Source of the DNA: Candidatus Accumulibacter necessarius
GTDB lineage: Bacteria; Pseudomonadota; Gammaproteobacteria; Burkholderiales; Rhodocyclaceae
Reading direction: 5' to 3'
Assembly (NCBI GenBank): GCA_017302435.1
Contig: JAFLDL010000022.1
Span: 1-64,000 of the forward strand
Length of the DNA: 64,000 bases
Position numbers and translations under genes: made by a program. The notes beneath the pieces are model-generated. The model made no database searches. It worked only from the letters and a program-made list of their open reading frames with translations, and was not told where the DNA came from. Below are positions 39,071 to 47,531 of this stretch, piece after piece. Within the stretch, counting starts at the first letter, position 1. Each line of letters begins with the position of its first letter.

Positions 39071-39076
39071 CTAGCA

Positions 39077-39625
39077 GTGGCCGTTTACGCATATAAGCAG
39101 ATCACCGTCGGCAGTAAGCTATTGAGAGCAATGTGGCAGGTAACTTGGGCGGTACTATTCCGGCCAAGCCCAGTCCCCTTGCATGCTTGGCGATGCTTCC
39201 TGCTGCGTCTATTTGGCGCTAAGATCGATCGTGGCGTGCACCCCTATCCATCCGCGCGTATTTGGGCTCCATGGAACTTAACAATGGGTGAGCATAGTTG
39301 TCTTAGTCACAGAGTTGATTGCTACTGCGTAGATGTCATTAGCATTGGCGCATATTCAACGGTCAGCCAATACAGCTTTTTGTGTTCAGCCAGCCACGAC
39401 TACACAGTCGCCTCGATGCCCTTGGTAGCCGCTCCGATCACGATTGGCGAGCGGGTCTGGATTACCGCTGACGTGTTTGTGGGACCAGGAGTCACAATCG
39501 GCGATGGCGCGGTAATCACTGCCCGCTCCAGTGTTTTCAACGACATTCCGCCGTGGACGGTTGCGAGTGGAAACCCTGCAGTTCCTAAGACGAGGCGGCG
39601 CTTTGAGGGAGCATCAATTGAATAG
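39077..39625 (+). CDS. WcaF-like colanic-acid type acetyltransferase
   Basis: A 182-residue LbetaH protein of the WcaF group. HAWRCFLLRLFGAKIDRGVH and YPSARIWAPWNLTMGEHSCL are followed by YSFLCSASHDYTV and the helix end VWITADVFVGPGVTIGDGAV. It would acetylate a hydroxyl on a sugar residue. It starts with GTG, 6 bp after the preceding stop. Base composition begins to rise toward the GC-rich background after this gene. Confidence 0.86.
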   Translation: MAVYAYKQITVGSKLLRAMWQVTWAVLFRPSPVPLHAWRCFLLRLFGAKIDRGVHPYPSARIWAPWNLTMGEHSCLSHRVDCYCVDVISIGAYSTVSQYSFLCSASHDYTVASMPLVAAPITIGERVWITADVFVGPGVTIGDGAVITARSSVFNDIPPWTVASGNPAVPKTRRRFEGASIE

Positions 39626-40256
39626 GAACGAGATTTCTGGATACCGTTGGAATAGTGCTGCGCCGGAGGCTAGCCACGGATATCTACTACCTGCGGTCTT
39701 GAGCACACTCAAGGAACTGCGATCAGATCGGCCCGGGGTGCCATCCAAGATATTTGATCTAGGCTGTGGCAACGGCAGCGTGGCCAACGTACTCGCTCAA
39801 CAAGGATGGGATGTCACCGGGGTGGATCCGTCTGCGGAGGGAGTTGCTCAAGCGAACACCCAGTTTCCACACTTGAAACTCTACGAGGGCTCGGCCTATG
39901 ACGACCTGCCTCGACGTTACGGACAGTTCCCGGCGGTACTGAGTCTTGAGGTTGTCGAGCACGTCTACTTGCCGCGCTACTATGCCGCGACGTTGTTTGG
40001 GCTGGTTGAATCGGCTGGGATAGCAATCGTCTCCGCACCCTATCATGGCTACTGGAAGAACTTGGCGATGGCCGTCTCGGGGAAGATGGACGCCCACTTT
40101 ACCGCCCTGTGGGATTACGGGCACATAAAGTTCTGGTCAATAAGGACCTTGACGGAACTCTTGCGTGAGGCTGGATTCGTGGATATCAGATTCCTGCGCG
40201 TAGGTCGGATACCGGCATTCGCCAAGTCGATGATTGCCATCGCGAGAAAACCATGA
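39618..40256 (+). CDS. Class I SAM-dependent methyltransferase
   Basis: A 212-residue methyltransferase with motif I IFDLGCGNGSVANVLAQQGW and D(P) loop VTGVDPSAEGVAQA. The start is taken as TTG 39618 (TTGAATAGG overlaps the previous stop, GAGGGA at 39605). The open frame itself continues further upstream within the acetyltransferase gene. It may methylate a sugar or terminate the chain. It resembles the UbiG-like group; acceptor unknown. Confidence 0.8.
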   Translation: MNRNEISGYRWNSAAPEASHGYLLPAVLSTLKELRSDRPGVPSKIFDLGCGNGSVANVLAQQGWDVTGVDPSAEGVAQANTQFPHLKLYEGSAYDDLPRRYGQFPAVLSLEVVEHVYLPRYYAATLFGLVESAGIAIVSAPYHGYWKNLAMAVSGKMDAHFTALWDYGHIKFWSIRTLTELLREAGFVDIRFLRVGRIPAFAKSMIAIARKP

Positions 40257-41152
40257 AGTTGGTTGCCGTCATCCTGACCTTCAACGAAGAACTTCATTTG
40301 GCGCGCTGCATTGCCAGCGTGAAGGAGATCGCCAGCAGTATCGTGGTGGTGGACTGCTTTTCGACTGACAGCACTGTGGCGATTGCACAGGCAAACGGCG
40401 CTCGAGTGATTCACCGGCCGTGGGTCAATTACGCCAGCCAATTCAACTGGGCTCTTACCCAGCTTGATGGCGACGCTGAGTGGGTATTGCGCATCGACGC
40501 GGACGAGTACCTGACGTCCGATCTGATGGCGGAGATCAAGACCCGGTTGCCATCGGTCGGCGCGACTATCGACGGCGTCTATTGCAGCCGGCGCATGACC
40601 TTCCAGGGCACGCTGATTCGTTATGGCGGCCTGTTTCCGGTGCGGGTACTCAGGATCTTCCGCCACGGGCGGGGCGAGTGCGAAAACCGCTGGATGGACG
40701 AGCACATCAAGATCTCGGGCCCCACGGTTGATTTCGCAGGCGAGTTGATCGACGACAACCTCAACTCTCTGACTTGGTGGACCGACAAGCACAACAGGTA
40801 CGCCAGCCGCGAAGTGGTCGACATCCTGAACCTGGAATTCGGTTTCATGCCTCATGATTCTGTGGCCAGCCTGCGTGGCGGCAAGCAGGCCGGCGTCAAG
40901 CGCTGGCTGAAGGAGGTGGTGTATTCCCGTCTGCCTGGCGGGTTTCGGGCATTTGCCTATTTTTTGTACCGCTATGTCATCCGTCTCGGCTTTCTCGATG
41001 GCCAGGCGGGTACTTCGTTTCATTTCCTGCAAGGCTTCTGGTATCGCTATTTGGTGGATGCCAAGCTGGCCGAGGTGAAACGGTATATGCGGGAAAATGG
41101 GGTGGATGCCGTGGCAGCCATCGACCGAGTTCTGAGTATCAAGTTGCGCTGA
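40253..41152 (+). CDS. GT2-family glycosyltransferase (WaaE/KdtX-like)
   Basis: A 299-residue GT-A transferase. VILTFNEELHLARCIASVKE and IVVVDCFSTDSTVAIAQANG (nucleotide fold) precede the DXD-like WVLRIDADEYLTSDLMAEIK. A C-terminal amphipathic or membrane-associated part follows (FRAFAYFLYRYVIRLGFLDG). It is similar to LPS core beta-1,4-glucosyltransferase-like GT2 proteins. Composition is back to GC-rich, so it belongs to the native side of the locus. ATG overlaps the methyltransferase stop. Confidence 0.88.
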   Translation: MKLVAVILTFNEELHLARCIASVKEIASSIVVVDCFSTDSTVAIAQANGARVIHRPWVNYASQFNWALTQLDGDAEWVLRIDADEYLTSDLMAEIKTRLPSVGATIDGVYCSRRMTFQGTLIRYGGLFPVRVLRIFRHGRGECENRWMDEHIKISGPTVDFAGELIDDNLNSLTWWTDKHNRYASREVVDILNLEFGFMPHDSVASLRGGKQAGVKRWLKEVVYSRLPGGFRAFAYFLYRYVIRLGFLDGQAGTSFHFLQGFWYRYLVDAKLAEVKRYMRENGVDAVAAIDRVLSIKLR

Positions 41153-41154
41153 AA

Positions 41155-41895
41155 TTGAAAATCTCGGTCATTACCGCCGTCTATAACCGCGCCGCCTTGG
41201 TCGCCCAGGCGGTCGAAAGCGTTCAGACGCAAACCTGGGCAAACGTTGAGCATGTGGTTGTCGATGGGGCCTCCACTGATGGCACCTTGCAGGTGTTGCA
41301 GTCCTGTCTGGACGACCGAGCGATCTTGATCAGCGAGTCGGACCAAGGCATTTACGACGCGCTGAACAAAGGGCTGGCCCGCGCAACCGGCGATGTGGTG
41401 GGGCTGATGCACTCCGACGATTTTTATGCCGACGACCAGGTGCTCGACAGCGTGGCCCAAGCGTTTGCGGATCCGGCCGTGGGGGCGGTGTATGGAGACC
41501 TGGAGTATGTGGCTAGGGACGATACCAGGCAGGTGATCCGGCGTTGGCGATCGGGTGAGTATCACCCGCGCAAGCTAGCGTGGGGCTGGATGCCGCCGCA
41601 CCCGACGCTCTACCTGCGGCGCGGCGTTATCGAGCGCTGGGGCGGCTTCGACACCCGCTTCCGGATTGCTGCCGATTACGACGCGATACTGCGCTACTTC
41701 GGCCAAGGGCGGATTCACGCCGCCTATCTTCCCCGGGTATTGGTCAGGATGCGCGTCGGCGGGGAGAGCAATCGATCGCTGGCCAAGATGTGGCTGAAAT
41801 CCCGCGAAGATTACAGCGCGCTGAAGCGCAACGGGGTGGGCGGCGCAGGCGCGCTGGCGTGGAAGAACCTAAGCAAGCTGGGGCAGTTCTTCTGA
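41155..41895 (+). CDS. GT2-family glycosyltransferase (WcaA-like)
   Basis: A 246-residue inverting GT2. ISVITAVYNRAALVAQAVES and HVVVDGASTDGTL are followed by DQGIYDALNKGLARATGDVV and GLMHSDDFYAD (DXD metal site). RWGGFDTRFRIAADYDAILR is typical of WcaA / PGL-type enzymes. It starts with TTG 2 bp after the previous stop and is the last gene of the glycosyltransferase run before a 590-bp repeat region. Confidence 0.88.
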   Translation: MKISVITAVYNRAALVAQAVESVQTQTWANVEHVVVDGASTDGTLQVLQSCLDDRAILISESDQGIYDALNKGLARATGDVVGLMHSDDFYADDQVLDSVAQAFADPAVGAVYGDLEYVARDDTRQVIRRWRSGEYHPRKLAWGWMPPHPTLYLRRGVIERWGGFDTRFRIAADYDAILRYFGQGRIHAAYLPRVLVRMRVGGESNRSLAKMWLKSREDYSALKRNGVGGAGALAWKNLSKLGQFF

Positions 41896-42488
41896 TCCTC
41901 AGGAAGCTAGCAAAAATAAGTGGAACAGTTATTGCCGCGCGATGTCTCGATGCGGTCGGATTCGGTAGGTCCACTCGCCAAGGAGCTCGACGCGTTCGAT
42001 CGCGACACCAGCGCTAATTCGGGGCAATAAGTATTTCCGGGGCTTTTTGGCCGACCGTCCGCGGATTATTGCTCGCGGTCGAGGTGACCGGGAGGATCTC
42101 CACCTCACAGTCAGTTTCTTCTGCAAGCTTGGCGATCCACGAGCCGGGCCCTGTGAAACAAGGGACAGCCTCTCAATCGTCTCGCGAGTTCAAATCGCTA
42201 CAGCGTAATCCGGCGAGTCCGGGATGGGGTCAGCCCGTTCAGGAGGCCGTTCATCGGGCGGCACTTCGCTGTTGCCACATCGTCGTCGGCACTCGCACCG
42301 ACGTGCTCGCGACGGCGCCGAGGGGCCAATCGGAGCGCGTCGCTCGCTCATCTGCTGCGCTGGGACTGGAACGGTTGCCCGCGTGCCGCGTACTCCATGG
42401 CCGGGATATCGCGCCTGCACTTGCCGGTACAATGAGCGAAACGGCTTGGGGGCCAGCCGTGTGGTCCTGTTCCTGGGAGTCAACTGGC
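41896..42488. other. Repeat region between glycosyltransferase and epimerase genes
   Basis: Contains a degenerate composite element (42015-42209). The remaining stretch 42223-42480 shows no recognisable gene, although the epimerase frame stays open through it. Confidence 0.5.
42015..42209 (+). repeat. Composite A-B element, degenerate, lacking the B palindrome
   Basis: Starts TAATTCGGGGCAATAAGTAT (eroded family A) and continues with the shared core TTTTTGGCCGACCGTCCGCGG ... GAGGTGACCGGGAGGATCTC. It also has the long-form insert with GAAACAAGGGACAGCCTCTC. At the B position it reads CAAATCGC-TACAGCGTAAT where other copies have the REP palindrome in between: 17 bp are cleanly missing. Confidence 0.85.
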
Positions 42489-43496
42489 TTGAAAATCCTC
42501 ATCACCGGCGCGGCCGGTTTCATCGGCATGCACACCGCGCTGAGCCTCCTGCGTCGCGGTGACACGGTTGTCGGCATCGACAACCTCAACGACTACTACG
42601 ACGTTCGCCTTAAGCACGCCCGCCTGGCGTGCCTCGCAGGGCAGGGCGATTTTCGCTTCTTCGAGCGGGACATCGCCGACCGGGCGGCGATGGCGGCGTT
42701 GTTCGCCGGCGAAGGTTTCGAGCGGGTGATCCACCTGGCTGCCCAGGCCGGTGTGCGCTACTCGCTGCTCAACCCCAACGCCTACGTCGATAGCAATCTG
42801 GTCGGTTTCGTGAACGTGCTCGAAGGCTGCCGCCAGCACGCAGTTCAGCATCTGGTCTATGCCTCGAGTTCCAGCGTCTACGGCGGCAACACGCGTATGC
42901 CCTTCGCCGAAAGCGACAACGTCGATCACCCGGTGAGCCTCTACGCCGCGACCAAGAAGGCCAACGAGCTGATGGCCCACACCTACAGCCACCTCTATCG
43001 CCTGCCGACCACCGGTCTACGCTTCTTCACGGTCTATGGCCCGTGGGGCCGGCCCGACATGGCGCCCTTCCTGTTCACCCGGGCGATCCTCGAAGGTCGG
43101 CCGATCGACGTCTTCAACCACGGCCGCATGCAGCGCGACTTCACCTACGTGGACGACATCGTCGAAGCCGTGCTGCGGGTGAACGACCGGGTGCCGGCGC
43201 GCGACCCCGGGTACACGGCGGCCAACCCCGATCCGGCGACCAGCGATGCCCCCTACCGGGTGTTCAACATCGGCAACCATCAACCGGTCCCCTTGATGGA
43301 CTTCATCGGCTGTCTCGAGGAGCGGCTTGGGCGCCAGGCCGAGAAGCGCCTGCTGCCGATGCAGCCGGGCGACGTCGCGGCCACTTACGCCGACACCGCC
43401 GCCCTCGAAGAATGGATCGACTTCGCCCCAAGCACGCCACTGTCCGCAGGCATCGCGCGCTTCGTCGATTGGTATCGCCATTACTACCAGATCTGA
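42489..43496 (+). CDS. UDP-glucuronate 4-epimerase type NAD-dependent epimerase
   Basis: A 335-residue SDR epimerase. It shows ILITGAAGFIGMHTALSLLR, then DNLNDYYDVRLKHARLA (typical of UDP-GlcA 4-epimerases), YASSSSVYGGNTRMPFAESD and the catalytic YAATKKANELMAH. It would interconvert UDP-glucuronate and UDP-galacturonate, using the product of the adjacent ugd. The TTG start at 42489 gives the family length. A degenerate 3' copy with an internal deletion lies at 49600, again next to a ugd fragment, so the pair was duplicated together. Confidence 0.92.
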   Translation: MKILITGAAGFIGMHTALSLLRRGDTVVGIDNLNDYYDVRLKHARLACLAGQGDFRFFERDIADRAAMAALFAGEGFERVIHLAAQAGVRYSLLNPNAYVDSNLVGFVNVLEGCRQHAVQHLVYASSSSVYGGNTRMPFAESDNVDHPVSLYAATKKANELMAHTYSHLYRLPTTGLRFFTVYGPWGRPDMAPFLFTRAILEGRPIDVFNHGRMQRDFTYVDDIVEAVLRVNDRVPARDPGYTAANPDPATSDAPYRVFNIGNHQPVPLMDFIGCLEERLGRQAEKRLLPMQPGDVAATYADTAALEEWIDFAPSTPLSAGIARFVDWYRHYYQI

Positions 43497-43514
43497 AAGG
43501 AACGTTTTCCTCCC

Positions 43515-44843
43515 ATGAAAGTCACCGTTATTGGCACCGGCTATGTTGGCCTGGTCACCGGCGCATGCCTGTCGGAAATGGGCAACCACGTGCTCTGTCT
43601 GGATGTGGATGAGCGCAAGATCGAGATCCTCAACAGCGGCGGCATCCCGATCCATGAGCCGGGTCTGGAGCAGATGGTCAAGCGCAATGCCGCCGACGGC
43701 CGGCTGCAATTCACCACCGACGTCGTCGCCGCGGTGCATCACGGGACGCTGCAGTTCATCGGCGTCGGCACGCCGCCGGACGAGGACGGTTCGGCCGATC
43801 TCCAGTATGTGCTGGCCGCCGCGCGCAGCATCGGCCAGCACATGACCGATTACAAGGTGATCGTCGACAAGAGCACGGTGCCGGTCGGCACCGCCGACCG
43901 GGTGCGCGCGGCGGTGCAGGAGGTGCTGGCCGAACGCGGCGTCAGCGTGGACTTTGCCGTCGTCAGCAACCCGGAATTCCTCAAGGAAGGCGCCGCGGTC
44001 GACGACTTCATGCGCCCCGACCGCATCATCATCGGCGCCGACGACGAGCGCGCCCGGTTGCTGATGCGGGCGATCTACGCACCGTTCTCCCGCAACCGCG
44101 ACAAGCTGCTGCTGATGGATACGCGCAGCGCCGAACTCACCAAGTACGCGGCCAACGCCATGCTGGCGACGCGCATCAGCTTCATGAACGAACTGGCGCG
44201 GCTGGCCGAGCGCGTCGGCGCCGACATCGAGCTGGTGCGCCACGGCATCGGCAGCGATCCGCGCATCGGCACGCACTTTCTCTACGCCGGCACTGGCTAC
44301 GGCGGGTCGTGCTTTCCGAAGGATGTGAAGGCGCTGGTCCGCACCGGCCACGACCTGGGCGTCGACCTGCGGGTGCTGACGGCGGTCGAAGCGGCGAACG
44401 AAACCCAGAAGCGGGTGCTGGTCGACAAGGTCGTCGCCCGCTTTGGCGAGGATCTACAGGGACGCCGCTTCGCCCTCTGGGGCCTGGCCTTCAAGCCGGA
44501 CACCGACGACATGCGCGAAGCGCCGAGTCGGGTGATCGTGCACGAGTTGCTGCACCGCGGCGCGACGATCCAGGCCTACGACCCGGTGGCGATGGACGAA
44601 GCGCGGCGGGTGTTCGGCGACCTGCCAGGGCTGAGCTTCGCCAGCCACCAGGCGGACGCCCTGCGCGATGCCGATGCGCTGCTGATCGTCACCGAGTGGC
44701 GCGAGTTCAAGAGCCCGGACTTCGAGCAGATGCGGGCGCTGCTCAAAGAGCCGCTGATCTTCGACGGCCGCAACCTCTTCGACCCCGCCCTGGTCCGCAG
44801 CCTGGGGCTCGAGTATCACGCCATCGGGCGCGGGGAAGCTTAA
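43515..44843 (+). CDS. ugd: UDP-glucose 6-dehydrogenase (intact copy)
   Basis: A 442-residue two-step NAD-dependent dehydrogenase making UDP-glucuronate. [20 protein letters not shown] is the dinucleotide site, and the catalytic Cys266 is in [14 protein letters not shown]. The C-terminal UDP-binding domain has [20 protein letters not shown] and [12 protein letters not shown]. Spacing of 18 bp from the epimerase gene, with AAAGGA before the ATG, implies an operon. Its TAA stop is the first TAA of a composite repeat. It is the only complete ugd; fragments occur at 26094, 46465, 49980, 50674 and 54451. Confidence 0.96.
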   Translation: MKVTVIGTGYVGLVTGACLSEMGNHVLCLDVDERKIEILNSGGIPIHEPGLEQMVKRNAADGRLQFTTDVVAAVHHGTLQFIGVGTPPDEDGSADLQYVLAAARSIGQHMTDYKVIVDKSTVPVGTADRVRAAVQEVLAERGVSVDFAVVSNPEFLKEGAAVDDFMRPDRIIIGADDERARLLMRAIYAPFSRNRDKLLLMDTRSAELTKYAANAMLATRISFMNELARLAERVGADIELVRHGIGSDPRIGTHFLYAGTGYGGSCFPKDVKALVRTGHDLGVDLRVLTAVEAANETQKRVLVDKVVARFGEDLQGRRFALWGLAFKPDTDDMREAPSRVIVHELLHRGATIQAYDPVAMDEARRVFGDLPGLSFASHQADALRDADALLIVTEWREFKSPDFEQMRALLKEPLIFDGRNLFDPALVRSLGLEYHAIGRGEA

Positions 44844-44982
44844 TTTCGGGGACAGTATATGTATCTTGGCAGGCTTCTGGCCGACAGTGGGCGGATTGTT
44901 GTGGGCAGTTGAGGTGATCGGGAGGATCGTCACCTCACGGTCAGTTCAAATCGCCCGATGAATCGGGCTCCTACAGCGTAAT
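44841..44982 (+). repeat. Composite A-B element, short form
   Basis: TAATTTCGGGGACAGTATAT starts at the ugd stop codon. The common core (CTTCTGGCCGACAGT ... GATCGGGAGGATC) and a minus-oriented family-B REP (44951-44974) follow, ending ACAGCGTAAT. Confidence 0.92.
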
Positions 44983-45033
44983 GTGGGTAGAGGCTGCTTC
45001 AAGCCACCCCAGCGCGTTGTGCCGAGAATTCGA

Positions 45034-45123
45034 GAATTCGGGGACAGTATATTTATCTGGGGGTGCTTCTGGCCGAAAGTCGGCGGATTGTTGCTCGCGG
45101 TCGACGTGGCCGGGAGGATTTCC
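45034..45123 (+). repeat. Composite element, left part only
   Basis: GAATTCGGGGACAGTATATT then the core up to GTGGCCGGGAGGATTTCC. It is cut off where the next family-A end begins. Confidence 0.88.
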
Positions 45124-45126
45124 TAG

Positions 45127-45262
45127 GAATCGGGGACAGTATATATAACTCGAAGGGGTGCACCGCCAGTTCGCCGATTGTTGTTGGGGCGTTGGCGCTG
45201 GAGGGATAGCGGACGGTGGATGGTGAGCTGTGCGAGGTTGCAATCAGGGTGCTGTCACCTAG
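45127..45262 (+). repeat. Composite element, B-less variant
   Basis: Starts GAATCGGGGACAGTATATAT. It contains the right-hand part (TTGTTGGGGCGTTGGCGCTGGAGG ... GAGCTGTGCGAGGTTG, interrupted here) and ends at CTGTCACC, the family-A-like right end. Confidence 0.7.
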
Positions 45263-45324
45263 TCACGCTCGCAATGACGGCAGGGTTCGTCATCGCGAGC
45301 CCCAATGGGGGCGTGGCGATCCAG
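45262..45324. repeat. Inverted CGTCATCGCGAG-type repeat
   Basis: CACGCTCGCAATGACGG and GTCATCGCGAGCC ... GGCGTGGCGATCCAGG form a loose inverted pair of the widespread CGTCATTGCGAGC / GCGATCCAG dispersed repeat type. Different from families A and B. Confidence 0.55.
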
Positions 45325-45390
45325 GGTGTCGGGGATCAAGGTCTGGGGGCGAGAGGCAATAATGAACGTGGGGTGGTACGTCCAATAACC

Positions 45391-45460
45391 CGTCGCACCG
45401 GCGAAGGCCGGTGCTCAGTTCGTTGACTTTTCTGGATTCCGGCCTTCTTCGGAATGACGG
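45391..45460. repeat. Palindromic CCGGCGAAGGCCGG-type repeat
   Basis: CACCGGCGAAGGCCGGTG is a hairpin. It is followed by CTGGATTCCGGCCTTCTTCGGAATGACGG, another hairpin. The pair resembles the common proteobacterial repeat of form GTCATTCCGGC...GGAATCCAG. Confidence 0.6.
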
Positions 45461-45547
45461 ACCCGGATTGTTGGATGTGCCCTTGCATGGTTGCTGTTGA
45501 TCATGTCTATGACTAACATGCAGTCATTGCTTGTATGAGGGGGGCGT

Positions 45548-45796
45548 ATGGCGACCATGACGATTCGCAACATCGATGACCAGCTCAAGGCAAGGTTGCG
45601 GGTACAAGCAGCCATGCACGGTCGCTCGATGGAGGACGAGGCGCGGAACATTCTGCGCACGGCGTTGTCCGCCGAGCCCGCCAGCGGGCAATCCCTGGTG
45701 GATGCAATTCGGGCCAGGATCGAGCCACTGGGTGAGGTCGATCTGGAACTGCCGGCGCGCGAGCCGATGCGCGCGGCCGTGGACTTGGGCGCATGA
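45548..45796 (+). CDS. FitA-like ribbon-helix-helix antitoxin
   Basis: An 82-residue protein. The N-terminal RHH domain is MTIRNIDDQLKARLRVQAAM followed by GRSMEDEARNILRTAL. The C-terminal tail (REPMRAAVDL) would insert into the toxin. It is the antitoxin and autorepressor of a VapBC/FitAB pair, overlapping the toxin by 4 bp. A run of G before the ATG (GAGGGGGGCGT) serves as ribosome site. Confidence 0.9.
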   Translation: MATMTIRNIDDQLKARLRVQAAMHGRSMEDEARNILRTALSAEPASGQSLVDAIRARIEPLGEVDLELPAREPMRAAVDLGA

Positions 45797-46212
45797 TCGT
45801 ATTGGATACCAATGTGGTGTCCGAATGCATGCGGCCGGCACCGCACGGGAGAGTGATCGGTTGGCTTGCTCTGCAGCCGCGTTCCGGGCTATTCACTACG
45901 ACCGTGGTGGAAGGTGAGATTCTCTATGGGGTCCGTGTGTTACCCGATGGTGCACGCCGGGATGCGCTGCTGCTGGCTGTGCGGGCCATCTTCGCCGAGG
46001 ATTTCGCCGGCCGGGTGCTCAGTTTTGACCGTGACGCGGCTGACGTCTACGCGGAGATTGCCGCAGTGAGGAAGAAGGCGGGAAAGCCCATCAGCCAGTT
46101 TGACGCGATGATTGCCGCTGTGGTCCGTTCTCGAGGGGCATGCCTGGCAACGCGCAACACCAGGGATTTCGTGGACTGCGGCATCGAATTGGTTGATCCG
46201 TGGTTGACCTGA
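45793..46212 (+). CDS. FitB-like PIN-domain toxin (VapC family)
   Basis: A 139-residue PIN RNase. Acidic residues are in MIVLDTNVVSECM (Asp5), VVEGEILYGVRVLP (Glu near 41), ISQFDAMIAAVVRSRGACLA (Asp near 104) and ATRNTRDF (Asp near 122), so the active site looks complete. It would cleave RNA, probably tRNA, when freed from FitA. The stop is followed at once by a GGTTGCA heptamer array and a composite repeat. Confidence 0.92.
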   Translation: MIVLDTNVVSECMRPAPHGRVIGWLALQPRSGLFTTTVVEGEILYGVRVLPDGARRDALLLAVRAIFAEDFAGRVLSFDRDAADVYAEIAAVRKKAGKPISQFDAMIAAVVRSRGACLATRNTRDFVDCGIELVDPWLT

Positions 46213-46235
46213 GGTTGCAGGTTGCAGGTTGCAGG
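46213..46235 (-). repeat. Heptamer array GGTTGCA (inverted TGCAACC)
   Basis: Three head-to-tail copies directly behind the FitB stop, ending at the TAATTCGGGG edge of a composite repeat. It is the inverse of the array at 28673, which also follows a toxin gene. Confidence 0.85.
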
Positions 46236-46450
46236 TAATTCGGGGACAGTACACATATCTCTAGGGGCTTTTGGCCGACGGTCGGCGGATCGTTGCTCGC
46301 GGTCGAGGTGACCGGGAGGATCTCCCTCTCACGGTCAGTTCTTTCTGCAAGCGTGCCGATCCACGCGCTGGGCCCTGTGAAACAAGGGACAGCCTCTCAA
46401 TCGTCCCGCGAGTTCAAATCGCCCGATGAATCGGGCTCCTACAGCGTAAT
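46236..46450 (+). repeat. Composite A-B element, long form
   Basis: TAATTCGGGGACAGTACACA, then the core, the extra segment (GCCGATCCACGCGCTGGGCCC ... AAACAAGGGACAGCCTCTC, interrupted here) and a minus-oriented family-B REP at 46419-46442, ending ACAGCGTAAT. Confidence 0.9.
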
Positions 46451-46464
46451 TTGGCGAGGCTAGG

Positions 46465-47097
46465 ATGGGGTCAGGCGACACTTCGCTGGTGCGCCGCGGC
46501 ATCGGCAGCGAACCGCGCATCGGCACGCACTTTCTCTACGCCGGTACCGGCTACGGCGGGTCGTGCTTTCCCAAGGATGTCAAGGCGCTGGTCCGCACCG
46601 GCCACGACATGGGCATCGACCTGCGCGTGCTGACTGCGGTCGAGGCGGCGAACGATAGCCAGAAGCGGGTGCTGGTCGACAAGGTCGTCGCGCGCTTCGG
46701 CGAGGATCTGCAGGGACGCCGCTTCGCCCTCTGGGGCTTGGCCTTCAAGCCGGACACCGACGACATGCGCGAAGCGCCGAGTCAGGTGATCGTGCACGAA
46801 CTGCTGCGCCGCGGCGCGGCGATCCGGGCGTACGACCCGGTGGCGATGGACGAAGCGCGGCGGGTGTTCGGCGACCTGCCGGGGCTGAGCTTCGCCAGCC
46901 ACCAGGCGGACGCGCTGCGCGATGCCGATGCACTGCTGATCGTCACCGAGTGGCGCGCGTTCAAGAGCCCGGACTTCGAGCAGATGCGGGCGCTGCTCAA
47001 GCAGCCGCTGATCTTCGACGGCCGCAACCTTTTCGACCCCGCCCTGGTCCGCGGCCTCGGGCTGGAGTATCACGCGATCGGGCGCGGGGAGGCGTAA
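46465..47097 (+). pseudogene. ugd 3' fragment, repeat-flanked copy 1
   Basis: A 210-codon frame opens MGSGDTS and joins ugd at [20 protein letters not shown]. It keeps the catalytic Cys motif GGSCFPKDV and the whole UDP-binding C-terminus. The N-terminal NAD domain is gone, so it cannot be a working dehydrogenase. It is nearly identical to the intact gene, so the duplication is recent. The join point is shared exactly with the fragment at 50674. Composite repeats lie immediately on both sides, and its TAA is part of the right one. Confidence 0.93.
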
Positions 47098-47430
47098 TTC
47101 GGGGACAGTATATTTATCTCTGGGTGCTTCTGGCCGCCAGTCGGCGGATTGTTGTGGGCAGTTGAGGTGATCGGGAGGATCGTCACCTCACGGTCAGTTC
47201 AAATCGCCCGATGAATCGGGCTCCTACAGCGTAATTGTGGGGCGTGCCCGCCAAGCGCTGCCCTGAGGTTGCTTCAATCCACCCCAGCCCGTCGTGTCAG
47301 CGGGGGGTATGACCAATTACCCCGCGGGTGGTTGTTGCGAAGGTGGCGCTGGAGGGGTGAGGGCGGCGGCGGGTGAGCTGTCCGAGCTTGCCATTGAGTA
47401 TACCGTCACCGAATTAGCGTCACCGAATTA
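47095..47430 (+). repeat. Composite A-B element, complete (both ends)
   Basis: A 336-bp copy. The left end TAATTCGGGGACAGTATATT is followed by the core and a family-B REP in minus orientation (47204-47227). The GCTTCAATCCACCCCAGCCC ... ACCCCGCGGGTGG block (interrupted here) comes next, and the right end GAGTATACCGTCACCGAATT is followed by a second CGTCACCGAATTA. The two ends are imperfect inverted repeats. Confidence 0.92.
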
Positions 47431-47531
47431 GCAATTCGCAAGGGTCACTGGTTACCCCATAGCCCAGTTGGCGTGATCCATTCGGGCCGCCGCGGACAGG
47501 AATGCGGTCGGCCCGTCGCAGCAGGGGGTGT

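Noticed and set aside
42069-42488. N-terminal extension of the epimerase
   Set aside because: The 140 extra codons translate a composite repeat and spacer. The normal start is the TTG at 42489.
43017-44351. A 444-codon minus-strand frame
   Set aside because: Antisense to the epimerase and ugd; it recurs over each ugd fragment as expected of a shadow.
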